DNA of 64,000 nucleotides, taken from NCBI GenBank assembly GCA_947500035.1, contig CANMQP010000002.1, positions 1 through 64,000 of the forward strand, in the 5' to 3' direction. Origin of the DNA: an uncultured Kiloniellaceae bacterium (GTDB lineage Bacteria; Pseudomonadota; Alphaproteobacteria; Kiloniellales; Kiloniellaceae). A model generated the notes under the pieces. The model saw only the letters and a program-made list of their open reading frames with translations, was not told the origin of the DNA and searched no databases. Positions 42,849-52,998 of the stretch are shown one piece after another. Positions within the stretch are counted from its first letter, which is position 1. Every line of letters starts with the position of its first letter. The position numbers were made by a program, and so were the translations under genes.

Positions 42849-45498
42849 CGACAATCTCCTGTATTTCCGAGCGGCAGGAGCCGCAGTTCGTTCCGGCCTT
42901 CAGAGCACGGCCAATCGCATCTACGGAAGACTTGCCGCTGCGCACGGCAGCCCCGATATCCTTTGTGCCGACGCCAAAACAGGAACAGACGATAGCGCCC
43001 GGGTCGCGACTACCTTCCAGCGGCCTGCCGGCGATGATGCGGTAACGTGACTGACGCAAATCGTAATCCTTGGTCAATTGCTCGGCCGCCCAAAGGCGGG
43101 ACACGGCCACGGGTTCCGGCGAGAGATAGAGGGCATTGAGCAGACGATTGCCATCAAAGCTTGCGCGCCGTTCGTCGCGTTTTTCCCGATCGCTGTAGGC
43201 CAGGGTCTCCAGTTGTTGGGCCTCACCTTCTCCAAATAGCCGTGGCGCGAAACCATCGATATCGTCGGTGGCGCGCGTCAACGCGAATTCGAGCCGCCAA
43301 CCACCCTTGCAGCGTGCCAGCGCCCAGTAGTCGCAGTCTTTGGGGTCGGGCTTATTGCTGGAAACCGCAAAGCCAAAGAGACCCACTTTGAAAGGTCGTA
43401 TCGCGACACGTCCATTCTTCAGGGCCGGCTGCCCCGAGTAAGGGTCCGTGAGCGGCGGGACCAAGACATTGATACGTGCGGCAGACGCGAAGAGGTCGTT
43501 CCAGTGCATCGGCACAAAAAGCCGTCCTGCTTTTTGACGCCGTGTAATCAGAGCCCGCAGACGGACTCTTTGGTCACCGCTTATCACTTCGACAATGGAG
43601 GCTTCTGTGACCCCCAGGCGTGATGCGTCATCGGGATGAATCTCGGCGAAGGGTTCAGCGGTATGCGCGGAGAGCTGTGCGCTCTTTCCCGTCCGGGTCA
43701 TGGTGTGCCAGTGATCGCGGACCCGACCGGAGTTGAGTCTCAACTGCGGAGAAGCTTCGGAGATCTTGCGTCCGGCGGGCGCGACCGGCACGAAACGTGC
43801 CTTGCAGTTTGCTGTGAAGAACCCGCCTTTAGCAAAGAAACGCGCATCTTCGGGTGCAGTGTCCTTCCGGCGCGGCCACTGAAAAGGCTCGAGCCCCTCA
43901 TAATCGTGCGACGTCATGTCGGCGCAGTCACCGATATCGAAGTCGCGAGCCCCTGCATTGTCCTGCGCCGAGAGCGCGGCAACCTCGCGAAAGATCGACA
44001 CAGGATTGGGATAATCGAATGCCTCGTGATGGCCCATGCGCTGCGCGACTTGCGCCAGTTGCCACCAATCCGGCATGGCTTCTCCCGGAGCAGGCAGAAA
44101 GGCCCGCTGCCGCGAAATACGTCGCTCGGAGTTGGTCACGGTACCGTCTTTTTCGCCCCAACCCGTGGAGGGCAACTTAACGTGGGCGTGCCGGGCAGTG
44201 TCGGTTTCGGCCAGCAGATCGGAGACGACCACGAATGGACAGGAGGCGATGGCAGCCTGCACGGCATCTGCATCGGGAAGACTGTCGACCGGATTGGTTG
44301 CCATGATCCAGAGGGCTTTGATGCGACCGTCGGCGACCGCCTGGAACAGTTCGACGGCCTTGAGGCCTGCCCGATCCGCGATGACAGGCGATTGCCAGAA
44401 GTCGCGCACCAACGCCCGGTGATCGTCGCGTTCAAGCTCCATATGGCAGGCCAGCATATTCGCCAAGCCACCCACTTCGCGCCCACCCATGGCGTTGGGC
44501 TGCCCGGTGATTGAAAAGGGACCCATGCCGGGCCGGCCGATACGGCCGGTCGCAAGATGGCAATTGATGATGGCGTTGACCTTGTCGGTCCCGCAAACCG
44601 ATTGGTTGACGCCCTGGCTGTAGACTGTGACGGTCTTTTCCGTGGCCGTAAAAAGACTGTAGAAGCGCTCGATCTCGCCCAGCGTCAAACCGGTCTGCGA
44701 TGCGATCTGCGCCAGTCCGATATCTGCCTTGGCGAGGGCCGCGTCCAAGCCCTCCGTATGATCCGCTATGTAGGCCTCATCCAGTACACCGGCATTTTTC
44801 AAATGACTGAGAAGGCCACAGAACAGTGCCACATCACCGTCCGGATCGATCGCGAGATGTAGGTCTGCGCTATCGGCGGTCACGGTGCGGCGCGGATCCA
44901 CCACCACAATTTTCATCTCAGGTCGAGCCGCCTTGGCCGCGACGATCCGCTGATAAAGAACCGGGTGGCACCAGGCGAGATTCGATCCGACCAGCACGAT
45001 CAGATCGGCGAGTTCCAGGTCCTCATAGCAGCCCGGCACCGTGTCCGATCCGAAGGCTCGCCGGTGACCTGCGACACTCGACGCCATGCAGAGCCGGGAA
45101 TTGGTGTCTATGTTCGCCGAGCCGATGAAGCCTTTCATCAGCTTGTTGGCGACGTAGTAATCCTCGGTCAGCAACTGGCCCGAGACGTAAAAGGCGACGG
45201 ACTCCGGCCCGTGTTCGTCAATCGCCGCACTAAAACGCTCGGCAACCAGTGACAAAGCCTCATTCCACGTCGCAGACGCGCCATTCACCTCCGGCGTAAG
45301 CAGCCGGCTTTCAAGATCAAGGGTTTCACCCAGGGCAACGCCCTTGGAACAAAGCCGCCCGAAATTGGCAGGATGCGTGGGGTCACCTGAGATAGTGACC
45401 GTACCCTCTTCATTTCTGCGGGCAAGAACACCGCAGCCCACACCGCAGTAGGGACAGGTCGTTTTGACGGTCCTGCACGCCGAAGGCTCCAGATTCAT
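42820..45498 (-). CDS. nasA: Assimilatory nitrate reductase, catalytic subunit
   Basis: An 892-residue cytoplasmic molybdenum enzyme reducing nitrate to nitrite. A [4Fe-4S] cluster is held by C15, C18, C22 and C50 (CPYCGVGC, LCSKG). MGD-binding segments follow (NIDTNSRLCMASS, VVDPRRTVTA, GRPGMGPFSITGQPNAMGGREVGG). A C-terminal BFD-like [2Fe-2S] domain (CSCFGVGTK, then NCGSCRSE) ends it, as in Klebsiella NasA. No twin-arginine leader, hence assimilatory. Its start overlaps nirD by one base (TGATG). Confidence 0.96.
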   Translation of the reverse strand: MNLEPSACRTVKTTCPYCGVGCGVLARRNEEGTVTISGDPTHPANFGRLCSKGVALGETLDLESRLLTPEVNGASATWNEALSLVAERFSAAIDEHGPESVAFYVSGQLLTEDYYVANKLMKGFIGSANIDTNSRLCMASSVAGHRRAFGSDTVPGCYEDLELADLIVLVGSNLAWCHPVLYQRIVAAKAARPEMKIVVVDPRRTVTADSADLHLAIDPDGDVALFCGLLSHLKNAGVLDEAYIADHTEGLDAALAKADIGLAQIASQTGLTLGEIERFYSLFTATEKTVTVYSQGVNQSVCGTDKVNAIINCHLATGRIGRPGMGPFSITGQPNAMGGREVGGLANMLACHMELERDDHRALVRDFWQSPVIADRAGLKAVELFQAVADGRIKALWIMATNPVDSLPDADAVQAAIASCPFVVVSDLLAETDTARHAHVKLPSTGWGEKDGTVTNSERRISRQRAFLPAPGEAMPDWWQLAQVAQRMGHHEAFDYPNPVSIFREVAALSAQDNAGARDFDIGDCADMTSHDYEGLEPFQWPRRKDTAPEDARFFAKGGFFTANCKARFVPVAPAGRKISEASPQLRLNSGRVRDHWHTMTRTGKSAQLSAHTAEPFAEIHPDDASRLGVTEASIVEVISGDQRVRLRALITRRQKAGRLFVPMHWNDLFASAARINVLVPPLTDPYSGQPALKNGRVAIRPFKVGLFGFAVSSNKPDPKDCDYWALARCKGGWRLEFALTRATDDIDGFAPRLFGEGEAQQLETLAYSDREKRDERRASFDGNRLLNALYLSPEPVAVSRLWAAEQLTKDYDLRQSRYRIIAGRPLEGSRDPGAIVCSCFGVGTKDIGAAVRSGKSSVDAIGRALKAGTNCGSCRSEIQEIVDAESVVAAE

Positions 45499-45845
45499 CA
45501 GCGTCGTCCTGCCCGATGCACATCCCTCAAATCCAGAAGAATGTCATCCCCCGTGCGTTTCACCTTGAAGGTTGCGGAGCGTCCGCTGTCTGCCCCCTGG
45601 GCTTCACCACTTTCGAGAGAGATCACCCAGTTGTGCAGAGGACAGGTGACGCAGCCGTCATGGACGATCCCCTGACTGAGCGGACCATTCTTATGCGGGC
45701 AGCGGTCTTCCAGGGCAAAGACACGGTCATCCGCCGTCCGGAAAATCGCGATCGTGACATCGCCGCTCTTGATACAGCGCGCGCCACGGCGCGGCACATC
45801 GCCGAGCTTGCCGACTTTAACCCAGCCATCAAACGCCGCATTCAT
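45498..45845 (-). CDS. nirD: Nitrite reductase small subunit
   Basis: A 115-residue Rieske-fold protein, partner of NirB. It keeps the Rieske ligands C49-x-H51 and C68-x2-H71 (RCPHKNGPLSQG, CPLHNW). Some NirD lack them; their presence suggests a [2Fe-2S] cluster here. It overlaps nirB by four bases and nasA by one, so the three are made together. Confidence 0.95.
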   Translation of the reverse strand: MNAAFDGWVKVGKLGDVPRRGARCIKSGDVTIAIFRTADDRVFALEDRCPHKNGPLSQGIVHDGCVTCPLHNWVISLESGEAQGADSGRSATFKVKRTGDDILLDLRDVHRAGRR

Positions 45846-48289
45846 TCCGCTGCCTCCAGAGACAAGGTCGCCATGGGCTTAAACTCATGCTTGTCTAGGC
45901 CCGAGACGCGTTCCGACCAGGGGTCGACCTGCGCAAACTTCTGAGAAAACACGAAGCGGTCGAAGTAGGCTTCGCGCCGGTCGGTATCCTCCAGGATTTG
46001 CTGGCGGATTTCCTCCACGCCGATCCGCGCCGCCCATTTGTAAATCCGCTCAAGATAGTGGCCCTGCTCGCGGTACATCTGCACCAGCGCCACAATGTGC
46101 TCGAGCACCTCATCTTCTGTTTTGATCAGGCCCAAAACCTCAGTGCCCTTGATGTCCAGGCCGGCGGCACCTGCGAAGTGAATCTCGAACCCGCTATCGA
46201 CGCAGATCACGCCGATATCCTTGCAGGTCGCCTCGGAACAATTACGCGGGCAGCCGGAGACAGCCATCTTGAGCTTGGCCGGTGTCCAGGAGCCCCAGAC
46301 GAATTTTTCGATGCGAATGCCAAGCCCGGTCGAGTCCTGAGTTCCGAAGCGGCACCAGTCGGTCCCGACACAGGTTTTCACAGTGCGCACGCCCTTTGCA
46401 TAGGCGTGTCCGGAGACAAACCCTGCCTTCCCCAGGTCGGCCCAGACAGCCGGCAGATCTTCCTTCTCGATCCCCAGCATGTCGATACGCTGACCGCCTG
46501 TGACCTTGACCGCGGGAATCGCAAATTTATCGACCACGTCGGCAATGGCCCGCAGTTCCCTCGACGAAGTCATGCCGCCCCACATGCGCGGCACGACGGA
46601 ATAGGTTCCGTCCTTCTGGATATTCGCGTGAACGCGCTCGTTGATGAATCGGGACTGGTAATCGTCTGCATATTCGTCCGGCCAGTCGGATACCAGGTAG
46701 TAGTTGAGCGCAGGCCGGCACTTCGCGCAGCCGCAGGAACTCTTCCACTCCAGTTCCTGCATGACCGCTGGAATCGACTTGAGCGCCTTGGCTTTGATCA
46801 AGCGGCGCACTTCGTCGTGCCCGAGGTCCGTGCAGGCGCAGAGCGGCTGAACCGCGGCGGGTGTATAGCTGTCGCCCAAGGTCAGGCCCAGGAGCTGCTC
46901 CACCAGACCGGAACAGGTGCCGCAGGACGCTGAAGCTTTGGTGTGGGCGCGAACCTCGTCCAGCGCACTCAGGCCCAGGTCGGTAATGCTCTTGACGATC
47001 TTGGATTTACATACGCCGTTACAGCCGCAGATCTCTGCATCATCCGGCAAGGCTGCAACGGCCGCCATAGGGTCCAGGGGGGGCCCTCCCTGATAGGCCT
47101 GACCAAAAACCAGCGTCTCCCGCATCTCCGCGATATCGAGTTGCTTTTTGAGCAGATCGAAGAACCAGGGACCGTCGCCGGTCTCCCCGTAGAGCACCGC
47201 ACCGATAATCCGGTTGTCCCTGAGCACCAGGCGTTTATAGATCCCTGCGGCAGCGTCGCGCAGCACGATCTCTTCCCGGTCCTCGCCTTCGGCAAAGTCG
47301 CCCGCGGAATAAAGATCGATGCCGGTGACCTTCAACTTGGTCGCCGTGACGGATCCTCTGTAGAGAGACTCGCCGCCAATCAGCTGGTCCGCGAGCACAC
47401 TCGCCATTTCGTAAAGCGGCGCAACAAGGCCGTAGCACTGACCGCGATGTTCGACGCACTCTCCCAGTGCAAATATATCGGGATCGGAGGTCCGCATATC
47501 ATCGCCAACCACGACGCCCCGGCCAACCTCAAGCCCGGAGTCCTCAGCCAGTTTCGCCGAGGGCCGGATGCCGATCGCCATGACGACGATGGCAGCGTCG
47601 ATCTCTGTACCGTCCTCCAGCCGCACGCGGGAGACTTGCCCATCGCGGCCTAGAATTTCACTGCTGTTGGCCTGAGTAACCACGTCGATCCCACGTTCTT
47701 CGAAGGCTTTCTCGAGCAGGTACCCGGCGGCCGGATCAAGCTGACGCTCCATCAGCGTCGACATGAGGTGCAAGACGGTCACCTCCATGCCCTGTGCCTT
47801 AAGTCCGGCCGCAGCTTCGAGACCCAAGAGACCGCCGCCGATCACCACGGCCCGCCCGCCAGCATCCGCCGCCGCAAGCATGCGCTCGACGTCGTCCAGA
47901 TCACGATAGACAAGCACGCCCTCCAGATCGTGGCCGGGAATGGGAATGATGAAGGGATTGGAGCCGGTGGCAATGACCAGCTTGTCATAGTCCGCGGAAA
48001 TGCCGGTCGCCGAGATGACCGTTTTGGCAGTGCGGTCGATGGTCTCGATTCTCGCCGACTTGTGCAGCGTCACGCCGTTGGCGGCGTACCAGTCGTCATC
48101 GTGGGTGACGATATCCTGATAACTCTTTTCGCCCGAGAGCACCGGCGAGAGCATCAGGCGGTTGTAGTTCACGCGTGGCTCGGCATTAAAGATCGTGACA
48201 TCGTAGGTTTCGGGCGCCCGCTCAAAGAGATGTTCCAGCATCCGGCCCGGAGCCATCCCGTTGCCGATAATGACCAGTTTCTGCTTCAT
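45842..48289 (-). CDS. nirB: Nitrite reductase large subunit
   Basis: An 815-residue NAD(P)H nitrite reductase: six-electron reduction of nitrite to ammonium. FAD and NAD domains come first (KLVIIGNGMAPGRMLEHL; AVVIGGGLLGLEAAAGL near residue 150), then two BFD [2Fe-2S] stretches (CGCNGVCKS near 425, CGTCSG; LCACTDLG near 485, CGCAKCRP), and the C-terminal sirohaem/[4Fe-4S] site (CVGTDWCRFG, SGCPRNCSEA). I prefer the second of two ATG codons (48289), five bases behind GGGAGG. Confidence 0.96.
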   Translation of the reverse strand: MKQKLVIIGNGMAPGRMLEHLFERAPETYDVTIFNAEPRVNYNRLMLSPVLSGEKSYQDIVTHDDDWYAANGVTLHKSARIETIDRTAKTVISATGISADYDKLVIATGSNPFIIPIPGHDLEGVLVYRDLDDVERMLAAADAGGRAVVIGGGLLGLEAAAGLKAQGMEVTVLHLMSTLMERQLDPAAGYLLEKAFEERGIDVVTQANSSEILGRDGQVSRVRLEDGTEIDAAIVVMAIGIRPSAKLAEDSGLEVGRGVVVGDDMRTSDPDIFALGECVEHRGQCYGLVAPLYEMASVLADQLIGGESLYRGSVTATKLKVTGIDLYSAGDFAEGEDREEIVLRDAAAGIYKRLVLRDNRIIGAVLYGETGDGPWFFDLLKKQLDIAEMRETLVFGQAYQGGPPLDPMAAVAALPDDAEICGCNGVCKSKIVKSITDLGLSALDEVRAHTKASASCGTCSGLVEQLLGLTLGDSYTPAAVQPLCACTDLGHDEVRRLIKAKALKSIPAVMQELEWKSSCGCAKCRPALNYYLVSDWPDEYADDYQSRFINERVHANIQKDGTYSVVPRMWGGMTSSRELRAIADVVDKFAIPAVKVTGGQRIDMLGIEKEDLPAVWADLGKAGFVSGHAYAKGVRTVKTCVGTDWCRFGTQDSTGLGIRIEKFVWGSWTPAKLKMAVSGCPRNCSEATCKDIGVICVDSGFEIHFAGAAGLDIKGTEVLGLIKTEDEVLEHIVALVQMYREQGHYLERIYKWAARIGVEEIRQQILEDTDRREAYFDRFVFSQKFAQVDPWSERVSGLDKHEFKPMATLSLEAAE

Positions 48290-48300
48290 CATCGCCTCCC

Positions 48301-50067
48301 TTAAGCCGCGCTTGTCACGGCAGAAGAACGCTGCCGCGCAAGCCTTTTGGCTCGCTTTTCTTGAATGGATTTCAGCTGCTCCTCGCCCGGATGCGCTCCA
48401 CCCTCATAGGCATCGAGGAAACCAAGGAGTTCTTCGCGGTACGCGTAGTAATCCGGGTGCGCCAGCAGTTCCTTTCGCGACCGTGGCCGCGGCAGGTCGA
48501 CCTCCATGATATTGCCGATCCTGGCATTCGGGCCGTTGGACATCATGACCACACGATCCGCCAGCAGGATCGCTTCGTCGACGTCGTGGGTGACACAGAT
48601 GGCCGTGACCTTGCTCCGCTTCCAGACATCCATCAGGACGTCCTGCAGCTCCCAGCGCGTTAAGCTATCCAGCATGCCGAAGGGCTCGTCGAGCAGCAGG
48701 AGTTTCGGCGATAAGGCGAACGCCCGTGCGATGCCGACCCGCTGCTTCATGCCGTTGGAGAGATCCGCAGCCATCTTCTGCATGGAGTCCGCAAGACCGA
48801 CGCGGCTGAGGTAATACTCGGCGACATCCTTGCGTTCGGCGCAGCTCGCGCGCGGATAGACCCGATCGACCCCAAGCGCGACATTGTCGTAGGCACTCAA
48901 CCAGGGCATCAACGAGGGTGCCTGAAAGACAACCGCGCGGTCGGGCCCGGCCTTGGTCACATGGGTTCCGTCCAGAATGATGCCGCCCTGGGTGATCTCG
49001 TTCAGGCCGGCAACCATCGACAGGACCGTCGATTTTCCACAGCCGGAATGCCCGATCAGGGTGATGAACTCGCCCTTCTCGATTTTCAGATCGAAGCCGT
49101 CAACCACTGTCAGCGGCCCCTTGGGGGTGGGATATACTTTTTTGAGTTGGCTGAATTCCAGGTAGCGCTCTTGCCGCGGCGAATCCGATTCCCGCTGATA
49201 GGCCACGGGCAGGTCTGCGCTCGGCTGTTCTTGGGCCTGTGTGATGGGAACGATGTTGGGCAGAACGATGTCGCGCTCCATATCGGCGCTGCGTTCCAAT
49301 CCGACTTCCATCAGGTATTCGGTGACGGCAGCACGGAGCTCAATGAAAGCAGGATCGCTGTTCATCGCGGCCCGGTCGCGCGGTTTCGACAGATCGACCT
49401 TGAATTCCCTGCCCAGGGTCGCTTTAGGCCCCGGTTTTAGAGGGATGATCCGATCGGCGAGCAGAATGGCCTCGTCCACATCATTGGTAACCAGAATGAT
49501 GGTCTTCTTTTCCTTTTGAGAAATGGCCGCGAACTCGTCCTGAAGCTTCGCCCGGGTCAGGGCATCAAGCGCTGATAGCGGTTCATCCATCAGCAAAACC
49601 TCCGGCTGCATGGCAAGCGCGCGGGCGACCGCCACGCGCTGGCGCATTCCGCCTGAGAGTTCGGCGGGCTTACGATCGCGCGCGGGCGCCAGGCCGACCA
49701 TCTCGATATACCTGTCCGCAATCTCCCGCCGTTCAGCCTTCGAATGGGACGTAAAAACGCTATCGACTGCCAACGCGACGTTCGCCTGAACCGACAGCCA
49801 GGGCATCAGGGAATAGGATTGAAAAACCACGCCCCGCTCCGGCCCGGGGCCATCTATCTCCTTGCCCTTAAAGATGACGCCCCCCTGGTTAGGTTCTATC
49901 AGGCCCGCGAGCGCGGAGATAAGCGTTGTCTTGCCGGATCCGGAGAAACCGACAATCGCGATGAATTCGCCTTCGTTCACTTTCAAGTTTACATCGGAGA
50001 GAACCTCTGTGCGCTCTGCCCCTTCCCCGTAATGTTTCGAGAGGCTTGAGATTTCGAGAATGCTCAT
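48301..50067 (-). CDS. Nitrate ABC transporter, fused double ATPase
   Basis: A 588-residue protein with two ABC ATPase domains in a row, joined by about 70 residues; it energises nitrate uptake with NrtB and NrtA. Domain 1: Walker [10 protein letters not shown], signature LSGGMRQRV, Walker B VLLMDEP. Domain 2: [25 protein letters not shown]. The H-loop of domain 1 reads VTNDVDEA: asparagine replaces the usual histidine, which domain 2 keeps (VTHDVDEA). So one of the two ATP sites may be weak. In cyanobacteria these are separate genes, nrtC and nrtD, and NrtC there carries a binding domain instead; the fusion here has none. Confidence 0.93.
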   Translation of the reverse strand: MSILEISSLSKHYGEGAERTEVLSDVNLKVNEGEFIAIVGFSGSGKTTLISALAGLIEPNQGGVIFKGKEIDGPGPERGVVFQSYSLMPWLSVQANVALAVDSVFTSHSKAERREIADRYIEMVGLAPARDRKPAELSGGMRQRVAVARALAMQPEVLLMDEPLSALDALTRAKLQDEFAAISQKEKKTIILVTNDVDEAILLADRIIPLKPGPKATLGREFKVDLSKPRDRAAMNSDPAFIELRAAVTEYLMEVGLERSADMERDIVLPNIVPITQAQEQPSADLPVAYQRESDSPRQERYLEFSQLKKVYPTPKGPLTVVDGFDLKIEKGEFITLIGHSGCGKSTVLSMVAGLNEITQGGIILDGTHVTKAGPDRAVVFQAPSLMPWLSAYDNVALGVDRVYPRASCAERKDVAEYYLSRVGLADSMQKMAADLSNGMKQRVGIARAFALSPKLLLLDEPFGMLDSLTRWELQDVLMDVWKRSKVTAICVTHDVDEAILLADRVVMMSNGPNARIGNIMEVDLPRPRSRKELLAHPDYYAYREELLGFLDAYEGGAHPGEEQLKSIQEKRAKRLARQRSSAVTSAA

Positions 50068-50077
50068 AGCGCCCTCC

Positions 50078-51157
50078 TCACCGGTTGGCCGAGAACGTGA
50101 AGGCGCGCTGCAGCGCGTACATCACCCGGTCGAGCATGAAACCGATCAGCCCGATAGTGATCACCGCGACCATGATCCGGGCTAGCGACTGGGAAGAGCC
50201 GTTCTGGAACTCATCCCAGATGAATTTACCCAGGCCCGGGTTTTGGGCCAGCATCTCGGCGGCGATCAACACCATCCAGCCCACGCCGAGCGAGAGACGC
50301 AACCCGGTAAAGATCAAGGGCAGCGCCGAAGGCATCACTACCTTCGTGATGGTCTTGCTCGTGGGCAGCTGGAGAACGCGCCCGACATTCATCAGATCTT
50401 TGTCGACCGACAAAACGCCCAGTGCCGTGTTGACCAGGGTCGGCCAGAGCGAGCAGAGCGTGACCGTCACCGCCGAAATCAGCATGGATTTCGGCAAGAG
50501 CCCAGTGGGATTCACGTAGAGCGCGGAGACCACCATGGTCACGATCGGCAGCCAGGCGAGCGGCGACACCGGCTTGAAAATCTGGATCAGGGGATTGATG
50601 GCCCCGTTGAAAGTCTTCGATAGCCCCGATGCGATCCCGATGGGAACGGCAATAATCGTGGCAATCAGAAACCCCAGCCCGACGGTGAGCAGGGACGTCA
50701 GAATCTGATCGAGATATGTCGGCTTGCCGGTGTAGTTTCGATGCTTGACCTTATCCGCCTTGCCCGCCGCGATCAGCTTTGCATTGCGGACGTCCTGCCG
50801 CTCGTAAAAGGCTGCAGCCTTTTCACGCTCGCGCAGATGGTCCTCCCAAAGGTTGCCGGCCTGCTCCCAAACCTGGGTCGGGCCCGGAATAGCGCCGAGC
50901 GAGGTTTGCACCTGCGGCGCCAGACTACTCCAGGCCAGCAAGAAGAGAGCGATACCCAAAAGCGGAATGACCAAAACACGCGTCAGTTCTCCGACCTGTT
51001 CGCGTGGATTGTCGCCAGCGATCATTTTCAGGATCGGCGTCAGCCAGGAAAAACCCAGCGCGTCCAACCAGACACTGGCCCGATTGATGGCGGAAAAGAA
51101 CCGCTCGCGGGTTGCAGAGCTCTGTGCGGCGTCGATGGCGTCGGTCGCATTGGCCAT
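50078..51157 (-). CDS. nrtB: Nitrate ABC transporter permease
   Basis: A 359-residue inner-membrane permease. A long N-terminal part holds one helix ([17 protein letters not shown]) and a charged loop ([16 protein letters not shown]), then the usual five to six helices with the ABC-coupling motif near the end (SAALP-like: [30 protein letters not shown]). It begins 10 bases before the ATPase gene. About 80 residues longer at the N-terminus than cyanobacterial NrtB, as common in proteobacteria. Confidence 0.93.
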   Translation of the reverse strand: MANATDAIDAAQSSATRERFFSAINRASVWLDALGFSWLTPILKMIAGDNPREQVGELTRVLVIPLLGIALFLLAWSSLAPQVQTSLGAIPGPTQVWEQAGNLWEDHLREREKAAAFYERQDVRNAKLIAAGKADKVKHRNYTGKPTYLDQILTSLLTVGLGFLIATIIAVPIGIASGLSKTFNGAINPLIQIFKPVSPLAWLPIVTMVVSALYVNPTGLLPKSMLISAVTVTLCSLWPTLVNTALGVLSVDKDLMNVGRVLQLPTSKTITKVVMPSALPLIFTGLRLSLGVGWMVLIAAEMLAQNPGLGKFIWDEFQNGSSQSLARIMVAVITIGLIGFMLDRVMYALQRAFTFSANR

Positions 51158-51191
51158 GAAGGTCGTCCTTACGTCATTCTGTTTGCTGGTT

Positions 51192-51220
51192 CAGCAGGCC
51201 GGCGCGAAACCGGCCTGCTG
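51192..51220 (-). other. Perfect hairpin between nrtA and nrtB
   Basis: CAGCAGGCCGG and CCGGCCTGCTG pair over 11 bases around a seven-base loop, 22 bases behind the nrtA stop. No T run follows, so it is more likely a stem that slows 3' decay of the nrtA message than a full terminator. Confidence 0.7.
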
Positions 51221-51242
51221 CTTCTTCCCTCGCCGCCGTTCG

Positions 51243-52640
51243 TCAACCGCCGACAAGCTTGTTCCCGGCCACGACCTGCTTGGACTTCAAACCGATCGGC
51301 AGGGAGTCGATGTAGGCGTTAGGCTTGGTTCCGTCGTAGGGAATGCCGTCGATGATGTCGGCGGCGGGCGTCGGCGCACGATAGCCATCGCTATCCCATG
51401 GGAAGTCGGCTTCGCTCACGTAACCCTCGTCAACCAGCATGCGCGCGGCCTTCAGGTAAATGTCGGGCAGGTAAACGGACTTTGCAGTCTCGTCGTACCA
51501 GGCATCGTCCTTGTGTTCAGCGATCTGTCCCCAGCGACGCATCTGAGTGAGATACCAGATCGCATCGGAGTAGTAGGGATAGGTCGCGTAGTAGCGAAAG
51601 AACACGTTGAAGTCCGGCACCGCACGCTTGTCGCCCTTTTCGTACTCGAAGGTCCCGGTCATGGAGTTGGCGATAACTTCCGCATCGGCGCCCACATACT
51701 CCGACCGCGCCAGGATCTCGACTGCTTCTGTGCGGTTGGCATTGTCGTTTTCATCGAGCCACTGTGCGGCGCGGATCAGAGCCTTGGTGAGCGCGAGCGT
51801 GGTGTTGGGATTCTGTTCGGTAAAGGCCTTGGTCAGGCCGAAAACCTTCTCGGGATTGTTCTTCCAGATCTGATAATCTGTGATGACCGGAACGCCGATC
51901 CCCTTGAAGACGGCCTGCTGGTTCCACGGCTCGCCCACGCAGTAACCGTGGATCGTTCCGGCTTCCAGAGTGGAAGGCATCTGCGGCGGCGGCGTCACGG
52001 ACAAAAGGGCTTCGGCCATGATCTGTCCGGACACGTCGGTTGTCGAATAGAACCCGGGGTGAATGTCCCCGGCAGCCAGCCAGTACCGCAGTTCGTAGTT
52101 ATGAGTAGAGACCGGAAAGACCATGCCCATGTTGAAGGACTTACCCTCCGATTTGAATTGCTCGACGACCGGTTTCAGGGCGTCCGCCTTGATAGGATGC
52201 ACCGGTTTGCCGTCTTCATGTGGAATGTGTTCCTTCATCATCGCCCAGACTTCGTTGGAGACGGTGATGCCGTTGCCGTTCAGATCCATGGAGAAAGGCG
52301 TCACGATATGCGCCTTGGTCCCAAAGCCGATGGTTGCCGCCAGCGGCTGACCCGCCAGCATATGCGCACCATCGAGCTCGCCGGTGATCACCCGGTCCAG
52401 CAGAACCTTCCAGTTGGCCTGCGGTTCCAAGGTGACGAACAGACCCTCATCCTCGAAGAAGCCTTTTTCATACGCAATCGCCAGAGGCGCCATATCGGTC
52501 AGCTTGATAAACCCGAGCTTGAGTTCGTCCTTTTCGACCTCCAGCAATTCAGCGGCGGTGGGCAAAGCTGTCGTGGCAGCAATCAAGGCGGTCAAGCCGG
52601 CCGTTAAAAGCGCTCTCAGTTTTCCGGTCTTTGGCAGCAT
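51243..52640 (-). CDS. nrtA: Nitrate-binding protein of the ABC transporter
   Basis: A 465-residue CmpA/NrtA-type binding protein. Signal peptide about residues 1-30 ([20 protein letters not shown]). Mature marks: [28 protein letters not shown], the ligand lobe [19 protein letters not shown], and [17 protein letters not shown] with [13 protein letters not shown]. The start at 52640 follows GGAGATGAG; the frame is open upstream through the leader terminator, which is not coding. First structural gene of the nitrate operon. Confidence 0.95.
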   Translation of the reverse strand: MLPKTGKLRALLTAGLTALIAATTALPTAAELLEVEKDELKLGFIKLTDMAPLAIAYEKGFFEDEGLFVTLEPQANWKVLLDRVITGELDGAHMLAGQPLAATIGFGTKAHIVTPFSMDLNGNGITVSNEVWAMMKEHIPHEDGKPVHPIKADALKPVVEQFKSEGKSFNMGMVFPVSTHNYELRYWLAAGDIHPGFYSTTDVSGQIMAEALLSVTPPPQMPSTLEAGTIHGYCVGEPWNQQAVFKGIGVPVITDYQIWKNNPEKVFGLTKAFTEQNPNTTLALTKALIRAAQWLDENDNANRTEAVEILARSEYVGADAEVIANSMTGTFEYEKGDKRAVPDFNVFFRYYATYPYYSDAIWYLTQMRRWGQIAEHKDDAWYDETAKSVYLPDIYLKAARMLVDEGYVSEADFPWDSDGYRAPTPAADIIDGIPYDGTKPNAYIDSLPIGLKSKQVVAGNKLVGG

Positions 52641-52694
52641 CTCATCTCCTGTCTGGCCCACACTCTCGGTCGGCCGAGCAATCCCGTTAGAAAC

Positions 52695-52757
52695 AAAAAA
52701 ACCGCCAAACCAGTCGCGCATCCCGGGAGGAGTGGGAATGCGAAACCAGTTTGGCGG
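52695..52757 (-). terminator. Leader terminator of the nitrate operon
   Basis: On the transcribed strand CCGCCAAAC pairs with GTTTGGCGG (nine pairs); an inner stem CGCATTCCC/GGGATGCG continues after an internal loop, and seven T follow the outer stem. It ends 54 bases before the nrtA ATG. Placed between the sigma-54 promoter and the first gene, it should stop transcription unless an antiterminator acts. Confidence 0.9.
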
Positions 52758-52768
52758 CTTTGCCTGAT

Positions 52769-52786
52769 GCGCCCGTCGTTGGACGC
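52769..52786 (-). promoter_or_regulatory. ANTAR-type hairpin with hexaloop
   Basis: GCGTCC pairs with GGGCGC around the loop AACGAC. A six-base loop with A first and G fourth is the known mark of RNA stems bound by ANTAR proteins such as NasR and NasT. It lies 11 bases before the terminator stem. Confidence 0.75.
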
Positions 52787-52795
52787 GAAACTTAT

Positions 52796-52812
52796 GTTCC
52801 TTCTTGGGGAAC
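52796..52812 (-). promoter_or_regulatory. First leader hairpin of the nitrate operon
   Basis: GTTCC and GGAAC enclose CCAAGAA, a seven-base loop by simple pairing. Nine bases separate it from the hexaloop stem, as in tandem ANTAR substrates; the loop is less perfect. It begins at or just after the predicted transcript start. Confidence 0.55.
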
Positions 52813-52824
52813 CGCACTTACCTC

Positions 52825-52840
52825 AGCAGGATCCGTGCCA
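52825..52840 (-). promoter_or_regulatory. Sigma-54 promoter of the nitrate operon
   Basis: TGGCACGGATCCTGCT agrees with the RpoN consensus TGGCACG-N4-TTGCW at all but one position, with GG and GC spaced exactly as needed. The predicted start is near 52814. An NtrC-type activator should act from further upstream; I did not find a certain binding site. Confidence 0.85.
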
Positions 52841-52998
52841 ACTCGAGCTCTTTAAAATTTTTCTTTTGAATTCATATACTTGACGCAAAGCGCGTGCAGC
52901 ATGGCAGATGAAACATCACCTTCGCATCTGCACAAGAGGAAGTCGCATTGATCATTTTTTGTGCACTGCGGCAAAAATAGGCGCGGCAGGTCGTCGCG

